Both the position numbers and the translations under genes were made by a program. Below, piece after piece: positions 7,382 through 17,700 of a DNA stretch of 64,000 nt. The notes under the pieces are model-generated. The model saw only the letters and a program-made list of their open reading frames with translations, searched no databases and was not told where the DNA came from. Positions within the stretch are counted from its first letter, which is position 1, and each line of letters opens with the position of its first letter. Origin of the DNA: HNR sp040400085 (GTDB taxonomy: Bacteria > Actinomycetota > Actinomycetes > Actinomycetales > Microbacteriaceae); contig JBBAQX010000014.1 of the NCBI GenBank assembly GCA_040400085.1, positions 19,867 to 83,866 of the forward strand, given 5' to 3'.

Positions 7382-8668
7382 CTAGTCAAGCAGATCGTGC
7401 AGCACAACGACCTGTTCGCGCTCGGGGCCGACCCCGATAGCCGAGAAACGCGCGCCGCTCATAGCTTCGAGCGTGCGCACGTACTTCTGAGCGTTCTCGG
7501 GCAGATCTTCGAAGCGACGCGCGCCCGTGATGTCTTCCGACCATCCGGGAAACTCTTCGTAGATAGGCTTGGCGTGGTGGAAGTCCGTCTGGTTGACGGG
7601 CATCTCATCGTGGCGCACGCCGTCGACGTCGTAGGCGACGCAGACAGGAATCTTCTCGAGGCCAGAAAGCACATCGAGCTTGGTCACCACGTAGTCGGTG
7701 ACGCCGTTGATGCGCGCGTTATAGCGCGCGATGGGCGCGTCGTACCAGCCACAGCGACGGGGACGACCCGTGGTGGTGCCGAACTCGAAGCCGTTGTCGC
7801 GCAGGTAGTCGCCCGACTCGTCGAAGAGCTCCGTGGGGAAGGGTCCGGAACCGACGCGGGTCGTGTAGGCCTTGATCACGGAGATTACGCGCTCGATTCG
7901 GGATGGCGCGATTCCTCCGCCGGTCGCGGCTCCTCCAGCGGTTGCGCTCGAGGAGGTCACGAACGGATACGTGCCGTGGTCAATGTCGAGCATGGTCGCC
8001 TGGCCGGCCTCAAAGAGGACCGTCTTACCGGCATCCAAGGCGTTATTGATCTCGAGCGAGGTGTCAGCCAGCATCGGGCGGAGGCGGTCGACGTAGGTGA
8101 GCAGCTCATCCACAATCTCATCGACCGTGATCGCGCGACGATTGTAGACCTTGACCAGCAGTGGGTTCTTTTGCTCGAGCGCGCCCTCGACCTTTTGACG
8201 GAGGATGTTCTCGTCGAAGAGGTCCTGGATGCGGATGCCGACGCGGTTGATCTTGTCCGCGTAGGCAGGCCCGATGCCGCGCCCGGTTGTCCCGATCTGG
8301 CGCTTGCCCAGGAACCGTTCGGTGACCTTATCAAGCGTGCGATGGTAGTGCGTGATGATGTGGGCATTGGCGCTCACCCGGAGGCGCGAGACATCAACGC
8401 CGCGGGCGATGAGCCCGTCGAGCTCCTCAAAAAGAACCTCGGGGTCAACGACGACGCCGTTGGCAATAACTGGGACGACACCCGGCGTCAGGATACCGGA
8501 GGGAAGCAGGTGCAGGGCATACTTTTCGTCGCCGACGACAACGGTGTGACCCGCGTTGTTGCCGCCATTGAACTTCACGACGTAATCGACGCGGCTACCG
8601 AGAAGGTCGGTAGCACGCCCCTTGCCCTCATCGCCCCACTGGGCGCCAATAATCAGTACGGCAGGCAT
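7382..8668 (-). CDS. purA: Adenylosuccinate synthetase
   Basis: PurA joins IMP and aspartate using GTP, the first committed step to AMP. The 428 residues carry the N-terminal P-loop-like GAQWGDEGKGRATD, NGGNNAGHTVVVG, the IMP-contact segment QIGTTGRGIGPAYADK, and the late GRPRRCGWYDAP motif. The ATG follows directly after the TAA of the upstream DUF3151 gene (TAAATG), so the two are coupled. Confidence 0.98.
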   Translation of the reverse strand: MPAVLIIGAQWGDEGKGRATDLLGSRVDYVVKFNGGNNAGHTVVVGDEKYALHLLPSGILTPGVVPVIANGVVVDPEVLFEELDGLIARGVDVSRLRVSANAHIITHYHRTLDKVTERFLGKRQIGTTGRGIGPAYADKINRVGIRIQDLFDENILRQKVEGALEQKNPLLVKVYNRRAITVDEIVDELLTYVDRLRPMLADTSLEINNALDAGKTVLFEAGQATMLDIDHGTYPFVTSSSATAGGAATGGGIAPSRIERVISVIKAYTTRVGSGPFPTELFDESGDYLRDNGFEFGTTTGRPRRCGWYDAPIARYNARINGVTDYVVTKLDVLSGLEKIPVCVAYDVDGVRHDEMPVNQTDFHHAKPIYEEFPGWSEDITGARRFEDLPENAQKYVRTLEAMSGARFSAIGVGPEREQVVVLHDLLD

Positions 8669-9085
8669 TTATTCTCCCTCATCTATGCGTGCGATGGCGT
8701 GCGGATCTGCGCCGTTCAGAAAATCGGTGAGGCGTACGACCTCTGCCTCTTCTCCGATCTCTGCTGCCGACCGGCGCAGGGCGTAGAGCGAACGGAGCAC
8801 TCCACGGTTAGGTTCGTGAGACCATGGCACGGGGCCCTGGCCTTTCCAGCCCGCCCGCCGAAGCGAATCGAGGCCGCGGTGATAACCCACACGGGCATAC
8901 GCATAGGACGGCAGGGTGTCGCCAGCGGCGTGCGCCTCGTCCGCGAGAAGAGCCCAGGCGAGCGACGAAGCGGGGTGCGTTCGTACGATCTCTGCGACGG
9001 GGGTACCGTTCGCGAGCGCCGTCAATACATCGGTTTCTGCGGGCAAGTGTGTGGGCGGAATGCCCAGCAAATTGTCTAGGGTCAC
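8669..9085 (-). CDS. DUF3151 family protein
   Basis: The sequence LPAETDVLTALANGTPVAEIVRTHPASSLAWALLADEA and YAYARVGYHRGLDSLRRAGWKGQGPVPWSHEPNRG is typical of DUF3151, a small helical protein (TPR-like appearance) found next to purA or fba in actinobacteria. Its function is unknown. I place the start at the GTG at 9085 (VTLDNLLGIPPTHLP, 139 codons), which matches the usual family N-terminus. The frame could extend to an ATG at 9154, but that stretch is not conserved-looking. Confidence 0.88.
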   Translation of the reverse strand: MTLDNLLGIPPTHLPAETDVLTALANGTPVAEIVRTHPASSLAWALLADEAHAAGDTLPSYAYARVGYHRGLDSLRRAGWKGQGPVPWSHEPNRGVLRSLYALRRSAAEIGEEAEVVRLTDFLNGADPHAIARIDEGE

Positions 9086-9136
9086 ACTCAATGCTATCCC
9101 ACCCGCAGTTTTTCGCCCATTCCTCAGACATAAGAA

Positions 9137-9172
9137 GGGCGGGAACGAAAGCAAACTCTTTCGTTCCCGCCC
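9137..9172 (-). terminator. Probable intrinsic terminator of the beta-helix surface protein gene
   Basis: A perfect 15-bp GC-rich stem (9137-9151 with 9158-9172) and a six-base loop lie just beyond the stop of the minus-strand gene ending at 9200. A short, weak T-rich tail follows on the minus strand. Confidence 0.8.
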
Positions 9173-9199
9173 GGCGCTAGCGCCTATTGATAACGGCGG

Positions 9200-12100
9200 T
9201 TAGCGCTGTTGTGCGTTCCTCCTGCGCAGACGCATGACGACCGCACCAGCCAGCAGCAACATCAGTGCGGCCGCGGATAGCAGTGACGTGTCAGCACCAG
9301 TATTTTGCAATACTCCCGCAGAAGACCCCGCAGCACCCGCCGCAGAACCGTTGGTTGAGTCGGTCGCTGCGGCAGCAACGACCTCAAAGGTTCCTTCGAT
9401 AGTCCCTGAGCTCGTCCCTGACAGAACGATGGAATGCGTGCCCAGCTCGATATCCTGGGGAATAGTCCAGGTGAAGGTCACGACTCCGGATGCGTTAGCA
9501 GTCGAAGATCCCAAGGCCCGCGGTGTCGAGTACATCGTCCCACTCACAACCTCGCCGCTAGCGTATCCGGTGGCGGTAACGGTTGCGGTTTCGCCACGTT
9601 TGTAGCTTGCCGCCCCAAACTTCACGGTAAGAGGCGAAGTTGTTTTTATCGTCGTGACGACAGCCGTTACTAGCGAGGTGTTTCCGGCTGCATCCGTCGC
9701 GGTGACCTTCAGCTGCACACCCTCCCCTACTGCCGGGGAAATAGCTATCGTGTAAGCCCCATCCGCCCCGACCTTAACACTGCCAAGGACGGTGCCGTCT
9801 GCGGTAGTAACCTTTACGGTTGATCCGGCCTCAGCCGTACCGGAGACCTGAGACCCGGTAGCTACCGATACGGTTGGCGCCGTAGGTGGTGTTGTGTCCT
9901 GATCAGCCGAAGCAAAACTGTACGACCCGATCGTCTCAACGTTACCCGCACGGTCAGTAGCGCGATAGCTCACAATCGTAGCCGCATTACCTACGCTGAT
10001 CGCACCGGAATACGGCAGCCACGCGCTCGAAGCTGTGGCGACAGAATCGCCAGCGAAAAACTCGACTCGCTCCAACCCTGAACTGGCATCTACTGAACTA
10101 AGCGACAGGCTGCGTCCTGTTGGCGTGGCTGTCGTCACCGGCGCTTGGGTGTCAATCTTGACGTCAAACGCGACCTCAGCAGATACGTTATTTGCCGAGT
10201 CTGTTGCTCGTAATTTCACGGTGTGGACGCCGTCCCCCGTTACAGTAGTCGACCCGTTCGCCGCGGCATACCCCGCTGCATCGATGTTTGCTTCAACGGT
10301 AACCGCTCCGACAAAATCGTCTGTCGCCGTAGTCGTGAACGAAACCGGGCTGGTGTACCAGCCCCCGTTCCCGAGACGTGAGGCAGAATCAATGGCGTAA
10401 GACACAACCGGAGCTACAGTATCTGCGCCCGGGTAGATCTCGACCGTTGCTTTGTCGCCCTTAGTGGGCACCGCGTTCCCGGTGTCATTAATAACGTGGT
10501 TGTAACCGCCGTTTCCATCGAGGTTAAACGTCGTGATGTGACGGAACGTATCGTTCAGCGATTTGGGCGTTTGAATTGCGCTCTCGAGTTGCGGTGGCAC
10601 CGATCCTGCATCCTGGGTCGCCGGGTTGAAGAAGCTATAAATTCCGAGACCGGATGCGCTGTGGCTGGTCACATTCGGGCTCACGAAATAGGAGGAGTAT
10701 CCCTTTCGACCTGCGTCCATCCATGCTGCCTGGTTTGGAACATCGTATGGGGTCTCGCTCTGATAGAAAATTGTTGTCCCACCGTTTCCGTTCCAGACAA
10801 CCTGATTCTTTTGGTAGTGCTCGGCGAACAATCCCATCGCCGTGACATTGTCACCGTTTACGATTACCCCGGTGTCTGCCGTGTTCTTTGTCCAGCCAAC
10901 TCCGGTACCGTGATCGGCCCGCCATGCCCACGTATCATCAAGCAGGACGTTGTCGCTATCAACCTGCAGGCTCGTTGTCGCTTTGCCCTCAGCGAGCCCG
11001 CCAATCCTGAAGAACACATCGCTCAGCCACGTTGGGTTGCTCGCTGACGAGCCTGCACCCGGGGTCGAGCCAACGTTCAGGAGGGTCGGCGAGTTTTGCG
11101 CGCCAGCATCAATGATGATTCCGCTGATGCTCACACCGGCAAAATCTGGGACGTCAATCGCTGCCGTGCCGTTATCGGGGATAAGTGTTGCCATGCCAAG
11201 ACCCATGATGATTTGGTCGGGGTTATTGACTTTCAACGGCTCGGACAAGTGATAAATCCCTGGCGTAATCAAGAGATTTTTTCCTGCAGAAAGCGCCGCA
11301 TTCATCGTGGCCGCGGTGTCGTCAGCCTGAGTGATATAGAAATTGGTGATGGGGACGGTTGAGCCATAGGCGGCATCCTGACTCCATTGATGTCCGCTGC
11401 TCTGGGTCTGAGCCTTGGGCACATACACCGCATATTGCGGCGCACCAACACCCTGCGGCTGCAAGAACAGATACGGCTTCTCTCGACTCACGGGAGTCTT
11501 CGCAACGACCGTGTTGGGAAGCGAGTCAGCTGGGGCCCCGTTTACTCCGGAAAAAACCATGTTCCAGACTCCGCCGGTCCATTTGGTTATCGAGCTATTT
11601 CGCGTGAACCACTGCTGCTGTGAGCCGGAAATAACCTCGCCGGAGACATTCGAATTTGCAAGATATCCGCCGCTGGTATACCCGCAGGAGGTACCGCACA
11701 ATTGGATATTGCCGTTGATATTGACCCGTCGCATCGGGGATGCCTGGGAAACGGCCCAGTTCATTTTGCCCCCGATGGGATTCATCTTGACGTTTTCCAC
11801 CCCTCGCCAGAAATTATTCAGGGCGTTTCCCGTTGCCGGGTTATCGTATGCCGATAAAGCCCCGTTGATGGTCACGTCATCCGGGCCTGCGCCCAGCCCT
11901 GACACCGTGTTGTAATAGCCAAGCTTTTGGTTCAGGTTGTAACTACCCGGCTTGAGCAATACCGCGTAGCGATTCGTGCTGAACTCTGCTTCGTTATTGA
12001 TCTGGTTAAAAACCGTTGAGATCGCAATATCGCCGGAGCTGGGATCGAATATTTTCACATTTGGACCAAAATTTGGATTGGTCGGATCTGTTGGAACCCC

Positions 12101-12241
12101 TCCCAGCGCCTGTGCCGGGGAGGCAACAACGACGGATGCAGATACGAGACCCAGAATAATTGCTGCGGTGGTGAAACCTTTTACACGTTTATGGGGTCGC
12201 TTAAAATCTGCGCTGGATGGAGTTTTTACGGGTTTAGACAT
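9200..12241 (-). CDS. Secreted, cell-wall-anchored right-handed beta-helix protein with Ig-like stalk
   Basis: The start at 12241 is chosen for its AGAGGAAAG site; the frame extends 17 codons further with no signal. Residues 1-46 are a signal peptide ending at ASPAQA. Residues about 55-560 look like a pectate-lyase/glycan-depolymerase style beta-helix (LLKPGSYNLNQKLGYYNTVSG, VSQASPMRRVNINGN, NLLITPGIYHLSEPLKV). I cannot name the substrate. Four Ig-like modules follow: two OmpL47-like (YSAI/TATDDFVGAV type), one Big_6-like (VSGTAEAGSTVKVT) and a GYASGEVV stalk domain. The C-terminus has LQNTG at about residue 978, a hydrophobic span and RLRRRNAQQR, a noncanonical sortase signal. It is a likely surface polysaccharide-binding or -cleaving protein. 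Confidence 0.85.
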   Translation of the reverse strand: MSKPVKTPSSADFKRPHKRVKGFTTAAIILGLVSASVVVASPAQALGGVPTDPTNPNFGPNVKIFDPSSGDIAISTVFNQINNEAEFSTNRYAVLLKPGSYNLNQKLGYYNTVSGLGAGPDDVTINGALSAYDNPATGNALNNFWRGVENVKMNPIGGKMNWAVSQASPMRRVNINGNIQLCGTSCGYTSGGYLANSNVSGEVISGSQQQWFTRNSSITKWTGGVWNMVFSGVNGAPADSLPNTVVAKTPVSREKPYLFLQPQGVGAPQYAVYVPKAQTQSSGHQWSQDAAYGSTVPITNFYITQADDTAATMNAALSAGKNLLITPGIYHLSEPLKVNNPDQIIMGLGMATLIPDNGTAAIDVPDFAGVSISGIIIDAGAQNSPTLLNVGSTPGAGSSASNPTWLSDVFFRIGGLAEGKATTSLQVDSDNVLLDDTWAWRADHGTGVGWTKNTADTGVIVNGDNVTAMGLFAEHYQKNQVVWNGNGGTTIFYQSETPYDVPNQAAWMDAGRKGYSSYFVSPNVTSHSASGLGIYSFFNPATQDAGSVPPQLESAIQTPKSLNDTFRHITTFNLDGNGGYNHVINDTGNAVPTKGDKATVEIYPGADTVAPVVSYAIDSASRLGNGGWYTSPVSFTTTATDDFVGAVTVEANIDAAGYAAANGSTTVTGDGVHTVKLRATDSANNVSAEVAFDVKIDTQAPVTTATPTGRSLSLSSVDASSGLERVEFFAGDSVATASSAWLPYSGAISVGNAATIVSYRATDRAGNVETIGSYSFASADQDTTPPTAPTVSVATGSQVSGTAEAGSTVKVTTADGTVLGSVKVGADGAYTIAISPAVGEGVQLKVTATDAAGNTSLVTAVVTTIKTTSPLTVKFGAASYKRGETATVTATGYASGEVVSGTMYSTPRALGSSTANASGVVTFTWTIPQDIELGTHSIVLSGTSSGTIEGTFEVVAAAATDSTNGSAAGAAGSSAGVLQNTGADTSLLSAAALMLLLAGAVVMRLRRRNAQQR

Positions 12242-12681
12242 TGTGTGCTTTCCTCTCTGAATGCTGCCTTTATGCGCCCGGTCAGCTATCACCGGGGCGC
12301 TTATGTCACTCTCGCCCTGACGACCGCGGGCTCCCCAGTGAGGGGGTGCCTCTTGCGTATCGCCTCTGCCCGCTCTGAATCACATATCGGATTTAGTTTG
12401 AACATGGTTTTGTTGACGGACTGAACATATCACAGGTTTTCATCGACGTCACTAATAATTTTTCTCAGACACCATTTTCGACCCCCGCTAGAACTCGATA
12501 TGCGCTAGAGCAGATAAGTCATGGTTTGCTATGTATATCCGGGCTTCACCTAGTCAAAAAGCGAATACTTAGCCACATCCCTCGTGCAAATTCGGGCACG
12601 AGTATCGAACCTTCAGATATGTATTCAAAGAATACAAATATGGTAAATTCGACCTTCAATCCTCAACCCAGATGGAGAAAT
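12242..12681. other. 440-bp intergenic region without a gene
   Basis: This AT-richer region carries the leader and promoter of the beta-helix protein on the minus strand and follows the RNA methyltransferase stop. GTATTC, three bases, GAATAC at 12621-12635 is a small inverted repeat. I see no clear -35/-10 pair or terminator. Confidence 0.6.
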
Positions 12682-13317
12682 CTAGGGGGCAGCGTGCCCC
12701 ATCACCCACGAAAACATGGCAACGGCGGCCGCAGCCGACGCGTTCAGAGAACGAGTGGAACCGTATTGGGTGATCTCGACCACGGCATCCGCCGAATCGA
12801 TCGCCTCCGCCGAAAGGCCCGGGCCCTCCTGCCCAAAAAGCATGATGCATTTCTCCGGCCACTCGAACGTCTCCATGGGAACGCATCCCGGCACGTTATC
12901 GATCGCGATGATGGGCAGCCCGCGTTCACGGGCCCAGGCGACCAGGTCTTCAACAGTCGGATGATTCAGCACGTGCTGGTACCGATCGGTCACCATCGCG
13001 CCGCGCTTGTTCCATCTCTTGCGGCCCACGATATGCACGGTGTCGGCGGCGAACGCGTTGGCACTGCGCACGATGGAGCCGATATTCATGTCGTGCTGCC
13101 AGTTCTCGATTGCCACGTGAAACGGATGCCTATGCTCATCCAGGTCCGCGATGATCGCGTCCATCGTCCAGTAGCGATAGCGGTCGATCACGTTACGGGT
13201 GTCGCCATTTTCGAGGAGCTCCGGGTCGTAGCGATCGCCCTCAGGCCACTCCGCCCGTCCGCCCGGCCACGGTCCGACGCCGGCGGTGGACAGCTCGTGG
13301 GTTGGGGAGGAGTTCAT
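12682..13317 (-). CDS. TrmH/SpoU-family RNA 2'-O-methyltransferase
   Basis: This 211-residue SPOUT methyltransferase has the three SpoU motifs: NIGSIVRSANAFAADTVHIVG, IMLFGQEGPGLS and QYGSTRSLNASAAAAVAMFSWV. It would use S-adenosylmethionine to methylate a ribose in tRNA or rRNA through a knotted dimer; the target cannot be read from sequence. The N-terminus (about 45 residues) is a short extension rather than a full L30e-like substrate-binding domain. The start at 13317 has no clear ribosome-binding site, so the mRNA may be leaderless. Confidence 0.92.
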   Translation of the reverse strand: MNSSPTHELSTAGVGPWPGGRAEWPEGDRYDPELLENGDTRNVIDRYRYWTMDAIIADLDEHRHPFHVAIENWQHDMNIGSIVRSANAFAADTVHIVGRKRWNKRGAMVTDRYQHVLNHPTVEDLVAWARERGLPIIAIDNVPGCVPMETFEWPEKCIMLFGQEGPGLSAEAIDSADAVVEITQYGSTRSLNASAAAAVAMFSWVMGHAAP

Positions 13318-13379
13318 TGATCTATTGTCGCATTCGACAGCCGGGGCGAACGAATCCCAGCAAGTTTAAGCGACCAGTT

Positions 13380-14402
13380 TCATTCGCCCTCACTCCGCGG
13401 CACGGACGAGTCACGCACAACAAGCTCTGGTTGAAACACAACGTGTTGCGGAATAAATTTAGGATCGTGCGCCGCGTCCTTCAACAGCAGATCGACGGCG
13501 GTGGCCCCGATCAATTCGCTGGGCTGCCGAATCGACGACAAGGGCACAATCGCGGCCTCGGCAAAAGCGATATCGTCATACCCGACAATCGCAATATCCT
13601 CAGGCACACGCACATCTCCGAGCTTCACGAACGACTGAACCAGGCCGATGGCGAGCAGGTCGTTGGCGGCGAAGATCGCGTCGGGACGAGCATCCGGCAA
13701 TCGAGCGGATATCGCATCTCCAGCGGACCGCCCAGCAGAGACGGTAAGAGATTCCGTCTCAATCTTTTCAAGAGAAATACCCGGATGCTCAACCGCTGCG
13801 TTATGCGCACCCGCAAACCTGTCAGACACCTGCCGAAAACTGCTCGGCCCACCCACAAAAGCGATGCGTTTACGCCCAATTTCTGCGAGATGATTGACTG
13901 CGAGGTATCCTCCCACCACGTCATCAACAGACACGGAAGAGACTCCGTGCCCAGTGCCGTCGCGGTCGACGAGAACCACGGCGGTTCCGCGATCATGCAT
14001 CAGATCTATGCGATCACTAATCTCTCCGCGGGGGGATAACAACACTCCCTGTACGCGCTGCTCGAGAAAGTGTTCAAGGTACGCAGCTTCGCGAGTATCG
14101 CTTTTATCAGAGTTGCCGAGAAGTACCGTGAGGTCGTGTTCTGCTGCCCGGTCTTCCGCTCCGCGGGCAAGATCCGTGAAGAACGGATTCGCCACATCAA
14201 GCACGATGAGGCCGATACTCCGACTGCGGCCCTCACGGAGCTGCCTGGCCGCGTCATTGCGAATAAATCCGAGGGAATTGATAGCATCGTGTACCTTCCG
14301 CGCGGTCTCCGGGCTGACCTTTTGCGGCCGGTTCAGAACGTTCGACACGGTGCCGACAGAGACACCAGCACGCTCTGCGACGTCTTTAATACTGGCTGCC
14401 AC
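13380..14402 (-). CDS. LacI-family transcriptional regulator, candidate L-rhamnose repressor
   Basis: The 340 residues start with a classic LacI DNA-binding domain (IKDVAERAGVSVGTVSNVLNRPQKVSPETARKV) followed by hinge helix residues and a periplasmic-binding-like effector domain (GLIVLDVANPFFTDLARGAE, DGTGHGVSSVSVDD, FAANDLLAIGLVQ). The GTG start has GAGAGG upstream. Two TGAAACGTTTCA palindromes, the classic LacI-family operator form, lie before the rhamnose transporter (22632) and rhaM (30841), and this is the only LacI-type gene in the window. I therefore propose it as their repressor. The assignment is inferred: it sits 8 kb from the nearer site, and no such palindrome precedes its own gene. 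Confidence 0.9.
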   Translation of the reverse strand: MAASIKDVAERAGVSVGTVSNVLNRPQKVSPETARKVHDAINSLGFIRNDAARQLREGRSRSIGLIVLDVANPFFTDLARGAEDRAAEHDLTVLLGNSDKSDTREAAYLEHFLEQRVQGVLLSPRGEISDRIDLMHDRGTAVVLVDRDGTGHGVSSVSVDDVVGGYLAVNHLAEIGRKRIAFVGGPSSFRQVSDRFAGAHNAAVEHPGISLEKIETESLTVSAGRSAGDAISARLPDARPDAIFAANDLLAIGLVQSFVKLGDVRVPEDIAIVGYDDIAFAEAAIVPLSSIRQPSELIGATAVDLLLKDAAHDPKFIPQHVVFQPELVVRDSSVPRSEGE

Positions 14403-14681
14403 AGTGACCTCTCAGTTCGGTGAAAACAATAATTTTGCTAGCTCTCATAATGCACCCATCAACGTCCGCTGCACGAAAAGGCGCGCCTTTTCTGAAGCTT
14501 TACTTAGAGACCGAATCAATAGATGGATGCTTGCGGCGCGTTAACCGGAAAGCAGGCGCTAGATCTGTTAGCGAAGTTGATATGAATAAACTATCGACCG
14601 GCCAGACGCTTCACGCTGGATTGCGACGCCCTACCGTTGTCAAGTTGCTGCATTGAGCAGGTTGTCTGTTTAAACCTTTGT

Positions 14682-14720
14682 GCCCGGTCACGGTGGCAGA
14701 TAATGCCACCGTGACCGGGC
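14682..14720. terminator. Strong hairpin downstream of the DUF11 surface protein gene
   Basis: A perfect 17-bp stem (14682-14698 with 14704-14720) with the loop GATAA lies 56 bp beyond the stop of the minus-strand gene at 14776. No T-run follows on either strand. The rest of 14403-14775 holds no credible gene; it includes the LacI gene's promoter region. Confidence 0.75.
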
Positions 14721-14775
14721 GAGAAAGATCTCAGGGTACGCTCAATCAGTTATGAAGAGCGGCTCTGATTCTTGC

Positions 14776-17700
14776 TTAGACCTCCGTTTTCCGTGCCCGA
14801 CGGAAGATAACGAAAGCACCTGCGAGCAACGCCAACAGTGCACTGACTGCTAACAACTCGGTACCAGAAGACCCGGTCAACGCCAATGGCGTGGTTACGA
14901 TCTTCGTCTGGTCCGTCGCGGTACACCCGGTGTCTGAGTAGCACACACGTTCGGTCGTTACCTTAGCGTTGTTCACGACAACACCCTCAGCAGCCTGGTT
15001 CACAGTCACTGTGACCTGCACAGTTTTCTGACCAGCAATCGCGAGTTCACCGACTGACCAGGTAATCGTTCGGGTTTGCTCGTCGTAACTACCATTATCT
15101 GATGACGACACATAGGTGACGTTAGCAGGGAGCTCGTCGGTGATCACAACGTCCCGGGCAGCAGCATTTGCTTCGTTCTTGACGGTCACATCATATGTCA
15201 ACGATCCGCCAGGTTTCACCGTTTCCTTGTGGTCGTCTTTCACGATGCTCAGCTTCGGAACGATGTCTCGATCTTCTGTCTCGCACCCTTCAGGATCGTC
15301 ACATCCGCCAGGAATCTCAAGCTTCGCAGTGTTAATGATCTCGCTACCCAGAGTTGCAGTCTCAGAGATCTTAACAGTGACCTTCACCATAACGGTTGCA
15401 CCGGGAGCTAGTGAGGGAATAGCCCAGGTAACGCTCTTACCGTCCGCAGAGAGCTTGCCTCCGTCGGTTGCTGACACAAACTCAACATCCGCAGGAAGGT
15501 TATCCGTAACAACCGCATCGGTGATCGTTTCGGTTACGGAGTCATTACCAATAGTCAGATCGTACGTGTGCTCAGCGCCAGGCTTCGCGACACGTTGGTG
15601 ATCATCCTTCAAGATCCACGCGCTCGACGGGGTCTTGTCAGTATCCGTCACGTCACAGTCGTTCGCCTCGGTAGCCGGGTTATCAATACAGAGATTATCC
15701 GTGGTGATCGACGCACCGTTCCTGATGAATGTATCAGCGGGCAAGCCCTTGTGAACAAGCACCGTCACCGTGATCTGTCGTGACTCCCCTGCCTTGAGGG
15801 TTCCAAGGTCCCACTCAAACGTGTAGGGGTCATCTACCGACTGCGTGCCAAGAATCGACGAGCTCACAAAATCAACGTTTGTGGGCAGTGTGTCCTTGAC
15901 GACAACCTTAGGCGCATCCGAGTCCGAGTTGTTTGTAGCGGTCAGAACATAGTCCAGGGTCTCACCGGGACGCACAATGTATTTACCGTCGTCCTTTGTG
16001 ATCGATACGGACGGAACTCGATCGATGTCAATCGACTCACACTCGTTGACAGTTGTGCTCTTGTCATCAACACACACATCTTCGGTCGTAACCCGCGCAA
16101 TATTGGTGACCGTTTCATTCGCAACCGCCGACTCAGCAACAGTCGCCACGATCTGCACCATACGCTCGGCACCAGATTCCATCGAGCCCAAGCTCCATGA
16201 CACCGTGCGAGTTGCTTCGTCATACACGCCACCATCGGTCGCCGACACAAATGTCAGGTTCAGGGGCAGAATATCCTTTGCCACAACATCAGCAGCAGCA
16301 AATTCAGACGAGTTCTTCACGATCAGGTCATATGTGAGTTCTTGACCGGGCAGAACAACCTGCTTGTGGTCATCCTTCACAATCGAAATCGCCGGTGTGT
16401 GGTCAATGTCTGTCGTTTCGCAGCCGTTAGGGTCAACACAACCCTGATCGGTCACTACCTTGGCACCATTCACAATTTTCACACCGGAAGAGACCGAAGC
16501 ATTCACCGTCGCAACTACCTGCACCGTACGTGACGCGCTGGCAGCAAGAGTACCAATATTCCACGTGACCGTATGAGCTGCCGCGTCATACACGCCACCA
16601 TCAGTCGCACTCACAAAGTCCAACTCGGCAGGCAGCGTATCCGTGATAACAACACCGGTCGCATTCGTACGGGTAGATGAGTTCGAAATTGTCACATCAT
16701 AGGTGAGCTCGTCACCCAACTGCACAACGCCCCTGTGGTCATCTTTCACGATACTCACACCAGCCAAGACGAGCCCGGCATCAAGATTCAGGTTCACATT
16801 CGAACCCTCACCGTTACGAATCGGATCGGTCAGAACAACTGTGTGGGTAGGAAGGCCCTCTCCCGAGACATCCGAGTCATTCACGTCGTCATCACCAACA
16901 GATACCTTGGTGAAATCATACTTCGCAGGAATGTCTGTGAAAGAAACGCTCCATTCACCCAACGGAACAGCAAACGTGTAGTTTCCGTCCTTATCCGTCA
17001 CCGTGGTGATAGCTTTACCCGCATCATCTAAGACAGGAACACCAGCAGCATCAAGCAGGTTCACCGTAATACCGGCAACCCCTGACTCGTCAGCATCCTG
17101 AAGACCATCACGATTCTTGTCTTCCCATACACGGTCACCAAGCAGACCTGCAGAACGACGAACCGATACGAGAGGAGCCTCGGCTGCAGGCAACGAAGAC
17201 TTCGCACCAGCAGAGTCAACCCGGAACGTATGCCACGCAACGTTGTTATTCGCCACAGCCTGAGGCGTCGTCACAGCCAGATCTTTCAACCCGGTAAGCT
17301 TCGGAGCCTGCGTGCGGAACTCAATCATCGAAGCAGTCTCGCTCGGAGCAACCGCGGCAAGGTTGAACTTCAGCGACTTCACCGTGGCAGGGTCTGCAGG
17401 AAGCGTGGAGGTCCAGTTATTGTCGCAGCCAACCGGCTGAGCCTGGCCTGATGATGCACTAAACAGTTCCGGTCGACACGGGTTAGCACTCGTCGAGTAC
17501 TCAACAGTTGCACCAGCCGGAAGCGAAGTAACTCCCTCGAATCGAGGAGCCCACTCCGTACCACGTTCTTCACCCTGAAGCGACTGACCGATCGCGGTAT
17601 CACCCACATACGGAAGCACATCGTAAATTACAAGATCAGCCAACGGCAAAGTGTTCTTGTTACTCACCGCAAGTCGATAATCAACCTGTGAGTTGGAACC

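Noticed and set aside
7397..9079. 560-codon open frame on the plus strand
   Set aside because: It is antisense to purA and DUF3151 and has no recognisable motif.
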